In this document: positions 19,939 through 28,653 of the stretch, piece by piece
How the letters are laid out: every line of letters starts with the position of its first letter
How positions within the stretch are numbered: position 1 is the stretch's first letter
Assembly: GCA_001275005.1 (NCBI GenBank)
Contig: JWZX01003202.1
Span: 1 to 29,989 of the forward strand
DNA from: Chrysochromulina tobinii
Taxonomy: Eukaryota; Haptophyta; Prymnesiales; Chrysochromulinaceae
DNA: 29,989 bases
Direction: 5' to 3'
Position numbers and translations under genes: made by a program
The notes under the pieces: model-generated
The model's input: the letters and a program-made list of their open reading frames with translations, nothing else
Databases searched by the model: none
What the model was told of the DNA's origin: nothing

Positions 19939-21507
19939 TCACTGGCAGCTAGACCCACGGCACGACCACTCGCGGTACAACTGTGAACGCAGCGCTGCTT
20001 GCAGCTGTGGTGGAGGGCCCGCGCCGCTGCACATGTTGACCAATTGGTGCGGGTCAGCCGTCAGGTTATAGAGCTCACAAAAGTGAGCGTGCTCAAACGC
20101 GTAGTCAGTGTTCACGTCCGTAAATTCAAAGTAGGCGAGGTCGAGGCTCGCGTTGAGCACGCGAAGGCCGATGAAGGTGTTGTTGTTCGAGTCCTCGAGG
20201 TGACCATCTTCGTCGTGCCCGAGTCCGTTCGTAGTGGCGTAGTACTCAATCAGGTAGCTCGTCCGCCACGGCGATTGCTGCGAAAGCGCGGCGGCTATTG
20301 TTAAACCACGGCTGCTCGCACGCTCGGGCGACCGCCCCAAGAGCTGCGAAACAAGCGACCGCCCATCCATCGGCGACGACAGTCGGGGGTCGCCCTCTGG
20401 GAGGCCTGCGAGCTCGAGAAACGTAGGTGCAAGGTCTGGTATGCCGGCGACCAGCGCGAGCGTTCCGGGGACAATACTTGGTCCGACGAAGAGCATTGGC
20501 ACGCGCAGATCGTACTCATAGGGCTGCCTTTTGCAGTAGCCGAGCCGGTACTGGCCCATATGCAGCCCGTGATCGCCGGTTAGCACGAAATAGGTGTTGT
20601 TGAGCGCGCCGTACGTATCGATCAGAGAGTGTGCGTCGTGTATGATGTCGTCGACAGAACGAAGCGAGCGCAGGCGGTCTCGGAAGAAGGAGTCTTGTTT
20701 TTGCGCAAACTTATCCGTGATCTTGGGCTGCGTCGCGACGACCCAGTGCTTGTCGGGAGAGTACACGTCATAGGCGGCCGTTCGCGGCGCATAGCTGTCC
20801 GGATAGAGATTCTCATACCACGGCGCAGGAGTTGCTGGCCCGTGAGGCGCGTGCGAGGCGACGTACGCGAAAAAGGGCTCTCCAGCCTGCAAGGCCGCTT
20901 CAACGAATGCCAGCGACGCGTTTCCAATGAGAGAGGTGCCGTAATTTGAGCCGCGCTTGTGATCGGGATTGTCGAATGTCTTCCCAGTGCCGTTGATATT
21001 ATAAGTGCAGTTCACATAGCAAGTGTCAGGGCAGGCGCCCATGTAGTCATCCCAGCCGACTGGGACATTCCACTGCTGGTGGCCTTTCGGGTCGTTGCCG
21101 CAAATGTGCCTCATGCCGCCCTGGTTCAAGTATTTGCCAAACATGCCCGTCCGGTAGCGTGCAAGGTCTCTCAGCGCATTAGCAAATGTCATCGTCTCGA
21201 AACCGTGGTTCATCGTTGCGTTCACGTGCATGCAATCGTCACCCGAATGCACTTCGGCGCTGGTATTCGCCGAAGTGTTATAGCTCGCGTCGCGGATGTT
21301 GTGAAAGTAGCGGCCAGTTAGGAGCTCGCTTCGCGACGGGCAGCACACTGGAGTGTGCGCAAAGAAGTTGGTCAAGTTGACGCCGCTACGGCCGAGCTCG
21401 CGCGTGAACGGCATCCCTTCCATCGAGCCAAGCATGGTGTCCTGGTCGTCTGTCAGCATGAAGAAGATGTTCGACGGCGCTGCCACCGTCGCGGAGAGAC
21501 TGAGCAT
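19939..21507 (-). CDS. Secreted sulfatase, N-acetylglucosamine-6-sulfatase (GNS)-like
   Basis: A 522-residue protein from the first true ATG (21507); the frame stays open upstream to 21681 but only via GTG. A short signal peptide (MLSLSATVAAPSN) leads directly into the sulfatase fold. Asp20-Asp21 (LTDDQ) are metal ligands. CCPSR at 55-59 is the sulfatase CxPSR motif, whose first Cys is oxidised to formylglycine by FGE in the ER; the doubled Cys is as in human GNS. A distal LTGDHGLHMGQYRLGYCKRQPYEYDLRVPM block supplies further metal and sulfate ligands. SHAPHGPATPAPWY is also typical of GNS. Many N-x-S/T sites fit a secretory glycoprotein. It would remove sulfate esters from glycans, as a hydrolase for sulfated polysaccharides. 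The exact substrate may not be glucosamine; that is inferred from family similarity only. Confidence 0.9.
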   Translation of the reverse strand: MLSLSATVAAPSNIFFMLTDDQDTMLGSMEGMPFTRELGRSGVNLTNFFAHTPVCCPSRSELLTGRYFHNIRDASYNTSANTSAEVHSGDDCMHVNATMNHGFETMTFANALRDLARYRTGMFGKYLNQGGMRHICGNDPKGHQQWNVPVGWDDYMGACPDTCYVNCTYNINGTGKTFDNPDHKRGSNYGTSLIGNASLAFVEAALQAGEPFFAYVASHAPHGPATPAPWYENLYPDSYAPRTAAYDVYSPDKHWVVATQPKITDKFAQKQDSFFRDRLRSLRSVDDIIHDAHSLIDTYGALNNTYFVLTGDHGLHMGQYRLGYCKRQPYEYDLRVPMLFVGPSIVPGTLALVAGIPDLAPTFLELAGLPEGDPRLSSPMDGRSLVSQLLGRSPERASSRGLTIAAALSQQSPWRTSYLIEYYATTNGLGHDEDGHLEDSNNNTFIGLRVLNASLDLAYFEFTDVNTDYAFEHAHFCELYNLTADPHQLVNMCSGAGPPPQLQAALRSQLYREWSCRGSSCQ

Positions 21508-22136
21508 CAGCAGGAAGTGAGCCTCTCGCTGTCTTCTCGTGACATCGCGCGGTCGGAGACGCCGAAAGTTTACCGAAAGTTTACCGGTAAAAAGACACCG
21601 GTACCCTGAACGAGTGGTGCCCGGTACCGGTACGGCCCCAAAACTCTGAAAACTCGCCGGGGCACAGAGCAAGAGGAACACAAGCGCCGACGATCACTCT
21701 CGCGCCGGGGGCACCGTCGTGCGCGGTGAGCGTCTCGGCGTCGTGTGTTCCCGTCTTTTGCGAACCGGAAAAATGCCGCGCGGGCCGCGGCGTTCTTCAC
21801 GCACGCTTGCAAACGTGTTGCATCGTCGTCGCGAGACTTCAAGACGGCAGTGGAGCTCATAGCGCATGTCATAGCGTCATTGTTGTCTCGCGACGGCTCT
21901 CGCGCCCGCCGAGGCTGTGTGTACATGTGCGTGGCTGTGTGCGTCGTCTCGTTCACTAACGAGAAAACACGCGCGCATCCTATACGTTATTGACCAGCTA
22001 CGTTTCTTGTCTACACCCCGACGGCGCCGTTGTATTCGCACGCCGTCCCGAGCGTCCGTCGCGGGGCCTCATGCTCGCGACCACACGTGAAGCCGCCTGG
22101 GTATCGAGAGCCAATATTCTCTGCGAGCCACCGCCT
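21508..22136. other. Intergenic, sulfatase 5' flank
   Basis: It separates the sulfatase start from the 3' end of the J-domain gene (both minus). No gene seen. The proximal part holds the palindrome cluster annotated separately; the rest (about 21640-22136) shows no clear structure. Confidence 0.4.
21562..21633 (-). promoter_or_regulatory. Palindrome-dense sulfatase upstream element
   Basis: Within 72 bp, 55-126 bp upstream of the sulfatase ATG, there are: the 11-mer CCGAAAGTTTA twice in tandem (21562-21583), palindrome TTACCGGTAA (21581-21590), AAAAAGACACCGG (21589-21601) shared with the Furry 5' flank, and CCGGTACCGG (21621-21630) overlapping GTACCGGTAC (21624-21633). GTACCGGTAC recurs in the divergent promoter at 23225-23234. 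A transcription-factor site is likely; the factor is unknown. Confidence 0.5.
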
Positions 22137-23138
22137 TTATCGGCTGAAGCCCTGCTCTGCGCCGCCGTACGCCTGAATGCGCGTCCATTCGATGTGCGCG
22201 GCCTCGGCGTCCGCACGCGCCTCAGTGAAGCGAACGAGTGCTTGCTGATAACGATGCTCAGCCTCAGCTAGCGCCCATGTGGTCTCATCCGGGGTCCTCG
22301 TAAAAGTGCTCAGGTCCACCGGCACGTGCGCCGTGCCCATTGATTGCATGCGCTGAGCGTTCAGTGCGCTTGCGGCTGCGTGTTCCAGCCGCTCAGCTCG
22401 GTTCGCGAGGGAAGCCGCTCGCTTGGAAGCCTCCCACAGACGCTGCTGCACGGCGGCCGCGCTCTCAAGCAACAGCGGATTCGCAGCTGTTCTTTTGACA
22501 AACGCCTCCTGGGCCAGTGTGACAGCCCCTGAGAGCTGTCCGCGGATGCGACCCTTGAGACCCAAAAGGGCGTCGTCCCCCTGTTCCAACACGCCGCTGT
22601 ATGTGCCGGCACCGACGGCGAGAGCGAGTAAAATGGTCCACGACTCGTTGCTGAACGCCACTGCGATTGCAGCAGCCAGGCCTCCGATCCAAAGCCACGC
22701 TGTCTTGAGGTCCTCTCGCGCCCTCTGCGTCTTGCAATCCTTCAGGCGCCTAGAGTACTCGTTGGATAGGCGCTTGAACCGTTCGACTGACTCGGGACCA
22801 GATGTAAGGTCAGGGTGACATTGCCTCGCGAGCTCCTTGAAGCGTAATTTTATGACTTCTTCGTTTGCGCCCGGCGGAAACCAACGCGCCTCCTCCCCGA
22901 GCGGATCAATGTGGATCACGTCGGGGCTGGTATCTCGTGTGGTCTCCTCCCCGAGCGGAATGTGCATCACATCGGGGCTGGCATCTCGTGTAGGCTCGTT
23001 GCCAGAGCACACTAGCGGATATGTGCACAGGGCGCGCGCACGAGCCGACGCTTCAGCCGCAGCGTAAATACGCACAGGCGCGATCCATCCGGCTCCACTC
23101 ACGACCAGGGCGAGATGGACTGATATGGAGCGACCCAT
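22137..23138 (-). CDS. J-domain (DnaJ-like) membrane protein
   Basis: A 333-residue protein starting at ATG 23138. The N-terminus (MGRSISVHLALVVSGAGWIA) could be a signal peptide or the front of an organelle-targeting sequence. Residues about 50-83 are a tandem duplication (TRDASPDVMHIPLGEE and TRDTSPDVIHIDPLGEE). A J-domain follows at about 86-133: helix II NEEVIKLRFKELARQC, the HPD triad at 108-110 that stimulates Hsp70 ATPase, and helix III SVERFKRLSNEYSRRL. The usual early YxxLG helix I is poorly preserved. Two adjacent hydrophobic segments (about 147-163 and 168-184) anchor it. The C-terminal 140 residues are Ala/Glu-rich and probably coiled coil. It likely recruits Hsp70 to a membrane, ER or plastid; the compartment is not decided by the sequence. 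A divergent partner of the FkbM gene (223-bp gap). Confidence 0.78.
   Translation of the reverse strand: MGRSISVHLALVVSGAGWIAPVRIYAAAEASARARALCTYPLVCSGNEPTRDASPDVMHIPLGEETTRDTSPDVIHIDPLGEEARWFPPGANEEVIKLRFKELARQCHPDLTSGPESVERFKRLSNEYSRRLKDCKTQRAREDLKTAWLWIGGLAAAIAVAFSNESWTILLALAVGAGTYSGVLEQGDDALLGLKGRIRGQLSGAVTLAQEAFVKRTAANPLLLESAAAVQQRLWEASKRAASLANRAERLEHAAASALNAQRMQSMGTAHVPVDLSTFTRTPDETTWALAEAEHRYQQALVRFTEARADAEAAHIEWTRIQAYGGAEQGFSR
22890..22991 (-). repeat. In-gene tandem duplication (51 and 48 bp)
   Basis: Near-identical units at 22890-22940 and 22944-22991, both opening CTCCTCCCCGAGCGGA and closing TCTCGTGT on the plus strand, differing by a 3-base indel and a few substitutions. They code for the repeated T-R-D-x-S-P-D-V-x-H-I unit just before the J-domain. 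The high identity suggests a recent event. Confidence 0.9.
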
Positions 23139-23361
23139 TTTTGTCGCCGATGTATGAATCTCGCGCGTCCAGATCGACGCGTCGATTTGAGAAAGGCGTT
23201 CTCACCAGAACGGTCGCAGACACAGTACCGGTACCCGGGTGTGTGTCCCGGCTCCCCCGATGTTTTGAACCGGTTTCCGGAGTCTCCGAACCGCACCCGG
23301 CACCTAATTTTGGGACTTTACGGGAGAGGCTTTTCCCGGCACCGCGCGAGCGAGTCGCAAA
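23139..23361. promoter_or_regulatory. Divergent promoter, J-domain gene / FkbM gene
   Basis: 223 bp separate two divergent ATGs. It contains palindrome GTACCGGTAC (23225-23234) running into ACCCGGGT (23233-23240). The 10-mer is identical to the one upstream of the sulfatase. It lies about 90 bp from the J-domain ATG and 130 bp from the FkbM ATG. Confidence 0.45.
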
Positions 23362-25418
23362 ATGCTGATGCTGTATCTCGGCGTTCTCGCGACCACAGCG
23401 GAGACCGTCGCAATTGTGCCAGGCATTCGCGTGAGTGGCTGCATCTCAATGATAGGCGCAGACTTTGCATGCCCGGCGAGCGACGGCGCTGTCTTGGATG
23501 CATGCCAACTCCGGACGACGACTCTGAGTGCAGCTCTCGCCGTGTGTACCAATATAACTGGTTGTACCGCAATCGTGCAATCAGGCGAGTGGTCAACGCT
23601 AAAAGCGGCATTCGTGTTCGCTGGAAGTGAATCACTGCGCTCGCAATGCAAAGACATAGCCAGCCGCATCTCGCATCGACTGCAGCATACTGATTCGAGA
23701 TCGGTTTGTCATGATGCGGACACACGGCGTTGGCAACGATTGGGATGTGGCGAGCATGCACGCGCAGCTGTACTTGGCGCAGTTGATCCGCGGCCAGCAC
23801 GGCTTGAGTCTCTTCAAATGCAAACGAGGCTGCAGGGACAGTTCCGATGCGTGTCAGATACTCAGATAGCAAAAGAGGTGAAGCAACCTGTTCGAATCGA
23901 ATCTGCGCAGGGCTGCATTCATCCGCCTCCAACCTCAGATGCGACTGCGTGTAGCTTCCCTAGACGGCATGCCCTCGACTTGTGCTTGAGCACGCCGACG
24001 ACGCTTTGTCAGAGTCTTCATTGTGAACGCGGTAGTGACTACTGTCAGGCGCTTCAAAACACATATGTGGCAAGTGCTGCCCGCCCATCCTTTGGCGACG
24101 TCGACCTGTACTTCAGAAGGAGCCGCCGCAGCGATGGCGCAAATGCGAGTCTTTCAGCTGCACGGTGTTCGGATCGGCACTACACTGACATGGCGATACA
24201 TTTTGGAGCCCGTGCCTCGTCCTACCCTACCCCTAAGACTCTCGTTTGCGAGCAAGGTGCATCAGCATGCTCTGTCGATCTTGCAAGTGCCAAGCTTCTG
24301 GACGACAACGCCGAACGCTTACGACAACTACTGATTACAACGGCACAACGTTTCCTTACCCGCTCCACTGCAAACGAGCCTACACACTTGCTGCAACTAG
24401 ACGGCCCCCTGGTTCTGTACCCGCCCGCATCGTTTGCCATTAGAGACACTGTCAAGACCGCCCATGATCGTGCAGTGCTCGCATTGGTAAGGGCAAAGAA
24501 CCCTGATATGGAGCGCGCCGCTTATCGTGCTCAATATGAGAATGATAAGTGGTTATTTGATGTCCAGGCCGTGTACGACACCTTTTTTGGAAAAGGCACC
24601 GCATTTCATGCGTCTTCCCGTAAAGGGTTCTTTGTGGAGGCTGGTGCAGTCCAGGGAACTGTGTACGATTCCAACTCGATTTTTTTTGAGCGCTTCTTAG
24701 GATGGAAAGGTCGGCTCATCGAGATGAACCAATGCCACTGATGGCCAGTGATGGCCTCTGATGGCTTTGATCGTCAGCTCAGCTCATCAAAGCAATTCCT
24801 ACTAATGTGCTGAACTCTTTCGCGACACTGATTGACCCACGTTCACGCGCACGTGAACACAGGTCTTCTTGTCGAGGCGAATCCTTACTCATTTGCGAAA
24901 CTGATGACCCGACGACCCGGCAGTTATCGTACTGAGACTGCACTTTGTGAACGCGTAAGCACATTGCGCTTTGCACTTCCAGACAAGCAGCGGACGGCGG
25001 ATGGCTGTTGTGGCAAAGCCAATAACGAAGGCAACTATGCGGCCCGCTGTACGCCCGTGAGTGAAATTCTTCGAGGTTGTGGAGTTACGCATATAGACTT
25101 TTGGAGCCTTGAGTGCGCCCTCCTCCCCCCCCCCCCCCCTCATCACAGCCTGCGTGAGCCTTGCCCGTTGTATGCTCGTATGCTCGTACTCCTGCGCGCA
25201 GTGTTGAAGGTGGTGAACTGGAAGTTCTAAAGGGCTTCGACTGGCATCGTCATTCCATGTCTGTTCTGCTGATTGAGGTTTGGGCCAGCTCCCGTAACAC
25301 ATATGCTCAATTTCTGCAGTCCCATGGTTTGACGAAGCTCGATTCGTTCAACTCTCCAACGAATCTAAACGAAGTGTGGTACAATCGCTCCTCAATCGCG
25401 CCGCGGTCAGTACTGTAA
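23362..25418 (+). CDS. FkbM-family methyltransferase with luminal five-Cys module (three exons)
   Basis: Exons 23362-24709, 24863-25112 and 25202-25418 give 604 residues. A signal peptide (MLMLYLGVLATTAETVA) is followed by a cysteine module (Cys27, 37, 48, 62, 68, Trp77) matching the one in the GT31 gene. A poorly conserved Cys-rich middle comes next (about 90-310). The catalytic domain then reads FFVEAGAVQGTVYDSNSIFF (423-442, SAM motif I), FLGWKG|LLVEANPYSF across intron 1, HIDFWSLD|VEGGELEVLKG across intron 2, and VLLIEVW. Both junctions restore canonical FkbM blocks, which is strong support. FkbM enzymes O-methylate hydroxyls, often on sugars. The luminal location suggests methylation of a secreted glycan. 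The central region could hide another intron, since the reverse strand is also open across it. Unspliced, the gene looks like three broken pieces. Confidence 0.82.
24710..24862 (+). other. FkbM gene intron 1 (153 bp)
   Basis: Donor AAAG|GTCGGC, acceptor AACACAG|GTC, phase 1. Splicing gives WKG-LLVEANP. The intron carries three near-tandem TGATGGC units (24740-24765), each adding stop codons to the unspliced frame. Confidence 0.8.
25113..25201 (+). other. FkbM gene intron 2 (89 bp)
   Basis: Donor CTTGA|GTGCGC, acceptor GCGCAG|TGTTG, phase 2. Splicing restores SLDVEGGE, the family motif. The intron contains an uninterrupted C run (about 25126-25139) placed near the donor rather than at the acceptor. 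Confidence 0.82.
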
Positions 25419-26112
25419 GGCGAGGAGGTAACGAGGAGGTAGCTGGTGAGGCCGCTGCTTCCTCTGCGGCCACGGTCAACAAGAAGCAGCCCTTGAACAA
25501 CGTGAAACGCGACATGCAGCAGCAGCTTTCCTCAGCGCCAGGACGACGAGCCATTTCGCACTGGCCGGATCGCGGCGAGGGTGTTTGCGATGCGGTGCTG
25601 CGGTGACCAACGCGGTGCACAGTCTTCTGCATCACAGGGGCAGTGCGGTGTGTCGATTCACTGCTGTGAGTCTCCAACCTGGAAGTGAGTGTGAGATCTG
25701 TCATCTGAGTACTGCGGAGGGGGGGGGTAGTCTGAAATCTGAGCGACGCCGCGCGCGCCCCGCTGCGGTGACCGGTGTCGCGCGCGCGCCGCGGGGCGGC
25801 TCCCTTACCGCTCGGCTTACGTCACGGCTTTCAAGGCGTATTAATCAGTAAACACGAAAAAGTCTAAAGTGTCATCGTTGTCAAACCACAGGAGGTTGGC
25901 CGGGCGTGGAAAACGTATAACCCGCCGACTATACGCGGCGGCGCGGGCGGACGGCTGAGGGCGGAGGTGCACGCGCGGCTACGCGCGGCGACCGGCGCGC
26001 GGGTGTCTCCCGGGGTATTACCCTAGTAGTGATTACCCCACCGCCCCGTCCCTTGTCCTACACGCCTCAAGAACGTACCGAACTCAATCAAGATACCCGA
26101 AGAATCGATACA
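25419..26112. other. Convergent intergenic region, GC-rich
   Basis: It lies between the 3' ends of the FkbM gene (+) and the glycosidase (-). No gene supported. It contains a run of nine G (25719-25727) and alternating CG/GC stretches (about 25748-25800 and 25930-26010), with GCCCCGC/GCGGGGC arms around 25757-25797. Such sequence could form Z-DNA or stable hairpins. Confidence 0.4.
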
Positions 26113-28653
26113 TCAATAGAAGCCCTCCTCCACGAGCGTGATCATCCCAGCAAGAGCGCCCCAGTGATAAAACTTGGTTCCTGAGCAATCGCCGCCGTGG
26201 TCGTCGGCCGTCCTGTGAGGCGAAAAGTTCTCGCAGATGTGCCGGTGCTGCCGCCACTGGCTGAGCATGAGTGCCGTCATCTGCTTACACAGCGCCTTAC
26301 GCCCAGCGCGCACTTCGGGCACGTGGTCGTACGCCTGCAGGCTCCAGTAGACAAGCTGCGTCATCGGCCCCCACACATAGCCGCGCCAGTAGCCGAGTGG
26401 TGGAAAGGCTGGGTCGGAGAATTGGATTGACGGCAGACCCCAGTAGCAATCGTCGTGGTTGCCCATAAAGTCGCCCTTAGGCGCGATGCAAAAGTGCTCC
26501 GGGCTGAGCAGCCACTTGGAGATCATCGTCTTCGCCTGCTCGTCGGTGGCGGCGCCCGCCATCAGCGCGTAGAAGCTCGTGGGGGTGATCCGCCGGTCAA
26601 ACGTGCCATTCCAATACTTGTTGGTGAAGATTCGGCCTCCAGGTGCATCGTCCCACAAGTGCTTGGCGATGAGCGCACGCTGCATGGCCGCACGCGCTAT
26701 GAGTTCGTCTACGAGCTCAGACTTGCCTGCAATGGGTGCGAGGGTGGCGAGGGCCTCGGCCTCTTGTACGAACATGGAGGCCATGCCCACGTCGTAGATT
26801 GTCATTTGGCCGATGAGCTTCGCGCCCTCGTGCGAGACGTTCTTGACAAACAGTGAGTCTTCGCCGTCGTACATCGGGCTATTGTCCAATCCGCTCTCGT
26901 AGCGCGCCCCCTGCATCTCGCCCGTAGACCAGTCGACGTAGCCCTCGTAAGTGTCCGAGCCGAGAGAGATGATGCCCAACGGCCCGAGGGCGCGCGCGGT
27001 CAAGAACCAAGAATTCCACTCGAGCAGGTCTTCGAATAGCAGCTGTACGAGCCACGCGTCCTTGTACTTGTTGTACATTTCAAGCAGCACCTTGGCGCCC
27101 ACGGGCGGCTCCGTCCGGTCGACCGATTTGCTCCCGCCCGCGGAGTAATTGGGCACGAAGCCCGCGGCCGTCTTCGAGCGGATCACCTGGATGAAGTTGG
27201 AGTAGGCGATGGCCTTGCTGCGGGGGTCGAGGCTCGTCATCAGGCTCGCGAAGATGTTGTCCCAATCGAAGATGACGTAATGCCAGTCGCTGTTTACCGC
27301 GCCGGTCACATAATTCCACGAGCGCGACACGGGCAGCACCGGCCCGTACTCGGCGGGGTGGTAGATGTAATTCCACAGCGTCGCTGCCTGCACAGCCTCC
27401 TTCACATCGGCAAGGTCGCCATAGGCCTTGTACCGGTCGAGCTCCGCATCCCGCATGGCCTGCACGTGCTGGCGTACCTCCTGCAGCGAGGGTGGCGCGC
27501 CGTCGCCCTCGCGCAGCCCGACGGCGCCGGCGCCAAAGCTAAAGGCGACGTGCGCCGGCCACGTCGCGATGTGGTCAGGTAACTTGAGCTCGGTCGACGG
27601 GTCGGTCGTGGGCTGGATCACCGTTATACCGGGCACTCCGAGCGGCGCTATCTGAAGAGAGCCCGCGCGAGACGGCCACGCGGACACGGTGCCCAGACGG
27701 AACCACATGTACCGAGGGAGCACGACCAGCGCGAAGTCCGAGCAGTTGGCGCCAGAGGCGGCGGGTGGCGTGCTCGCGGCGGATGGCGAGCTCGCGGCGC
27801 AATTCATGGGCTCAGCAAGCACGTGGAGGTCATCATTGCCACCGCTGACTGAGATGCTCACGTTGATCCCCTGGTACCCCAGGTAGAACTGCCAGTAGCT
27901 CTGGTCTGTCGCGAACACGCCAACGCGCACGCTTGCCTGATCATCCTCGATGTGTGTCTCCTCGAGGCAGCTCTGGGTCGAGAGCTTGCAGAGCGCCGTC
28001 GTGAGCGAGATCGAGTGCGGCAGGCGCACTATGCCAAGCATGTTGTACGACCAAGTGTTCCAACCTTGCTTGAGCTCATCTTGCAGCGCGCGCCGCTGCT
28101 TCTCTCCTGCCGACGACTCTGCCGAGAGATTCTCCGCCGGGATGGGCACATGCACCGTCGTGTTTGTCGCGCTCAGCGGGAGCGGCGCCGACTGTGCTGC
28201 CCAGCGCACGGCAAGTGAGGCGTCGGGCAGGCTCGTTGCTTTGCCGGTGCTATCCTGCGACGCGCTGTAGATGTGGATGAGGATTGGAAGCTGTTGGCCA
28301 GCCTTGCTGGGCAGCGGGTTGACGACAGTACCGTCCGTGCTCGACACAGAGTTCCCAAACGGCGGATCGGTATGACATATCAAATGATCGGAGATCCAGA
28401 CGAGGACGATCTGGCCTCCAGAAAACGCACACTCGAAAGAGTAGAAACCAGTCTGTGTGTAAGTTAGAGTGCCAGAGAGGGCCGTGGATCCGCCAGCGGG
28501 AATCGAGATGAGCCCGCCGCCGCGTCCCAGGCCCGTGTCAATGGTGCTGCTCGAGGAGGGAGTGCCGAAAAGTGCACTGTTGGCGTACGTCTCGCGCAGC
28601 AGCGCGCCCGTCGCGCCTGCCACGCCGAGTGAGATGGGCACAATCCAACGCAT
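26113..28653 (-). CDS. GH63-like (alpha/alpha)6 glycosidase with PA14-like N-terminus
   Basis: An 846-residue protein from the first ATG (28653, MRWIVPISLGVAGATGALL), a signal peptide or anchor; the frame extends upstream only to TTG. Residues about 55-135 (SGTLTYTQTGFYSFECAFSG...VLVWISDHLI) look like a PA14 carbohydrate-binding fold. The C-terminal half is the catalytic barrel: FDWDN at 462-466, YESGLDNSPMYD with Asp590 as the likely general acid, YWRGYVWGP at 755-763, and HWGALAGMITLVEEGFY at the end with the likely base glutamate. These match GH63 (processing alpha-glucosidase I, bacterial YgjK, mannosylglycerate hydrolases). It resembles the bacterial or generic GH63 clade more than classical ER glucosidase I, so N-glycan trimming should not be assumed. 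Several N-glycosylation sites and paired Cys fit the secretory pathway. Substrate unknown. Confidence 0.85.
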   Translation of the reverse strand: MRWIVPISLGVAGATGALLRETYANSALFGTPSSSSTIDTGLGRGGGLISIPAGGSTALSGTLTYTQTGFYSFECAFSGGQIVLVWISDHLICHTDPPFGNSVSSTDGTVVNPLPSKAGQQLPILIHIYSASQDSTGKATSLPDASLAVRWAAQSAPLPLSATNTTVHVPIPAENLSAESSAGEKQRRALQDELKQGWNTWSYNMLGIVRLPHSISLTTALCKLSTQSCLEETHIEDDQASVRVGVFATDQSYWQFYLGYQGINVSISVSGGNDDLHVLAEPMNCAASSPSAASTPPAASGANCSDFALVVLPRYMWFRLGTVSAWPSRAGSLQIAPLGVPGITVIQPTTDPSTELKLPDHIATWPAHVAFSFGAGAVGLREGDGAPPSLQEVRQHVQAMRDAELDRYKAYGDLADVKEAVQAATLWNYIYHPAEYGPVLPVSRSWNYVTGAVNSDWHYVIFDWDNIFASLMTSLDPRSKAIAYSNFIQVIRSKTAAGFVPNYSAGGSKSVDRTEPPVGAKVLLEMYNKYKDAWLVQLLFEDLLEWNSWFLTARALGPLGIISLGSDTYEGYVDWSTGEMQGARYESGLDNSPMYDGEDSLFVKNVSHEGAKLIGQMTIYDVGMASMFVQEAEALATLAPIAGKSELVDELIARAAMQRALIAKHLWDDAPGGRIFTNKYWNGTFDRRITPTSFYALMAGAATDEQAKTMISKWLLSPEHFCIAPKGDFMGNHDDCYWGLPSIQFSDPAFPPLGYWRGYVWGPMTQLVYWSLQAYDHVPEVRAGRKALCKQMTALMLSQWRQHRHICENFSPHRTADDHGGDCSGTKFYHWGALAGMITLVEEGFY

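Noticed and set aside
21508-21681. Upstream extension of the sulfatase frame
   Set aside because: It begins at GTG, has no ATG, and covers the palindrome cluster; the ATG at 21507 gives a direct signal peptide.
23318-23932. Minus-strand 204-residue frame over the FkbM 5' half
   Set aside because: No recognisable domain; the plus strand has a signal peptide, the cysteine module and continuity to the catalytic domain.
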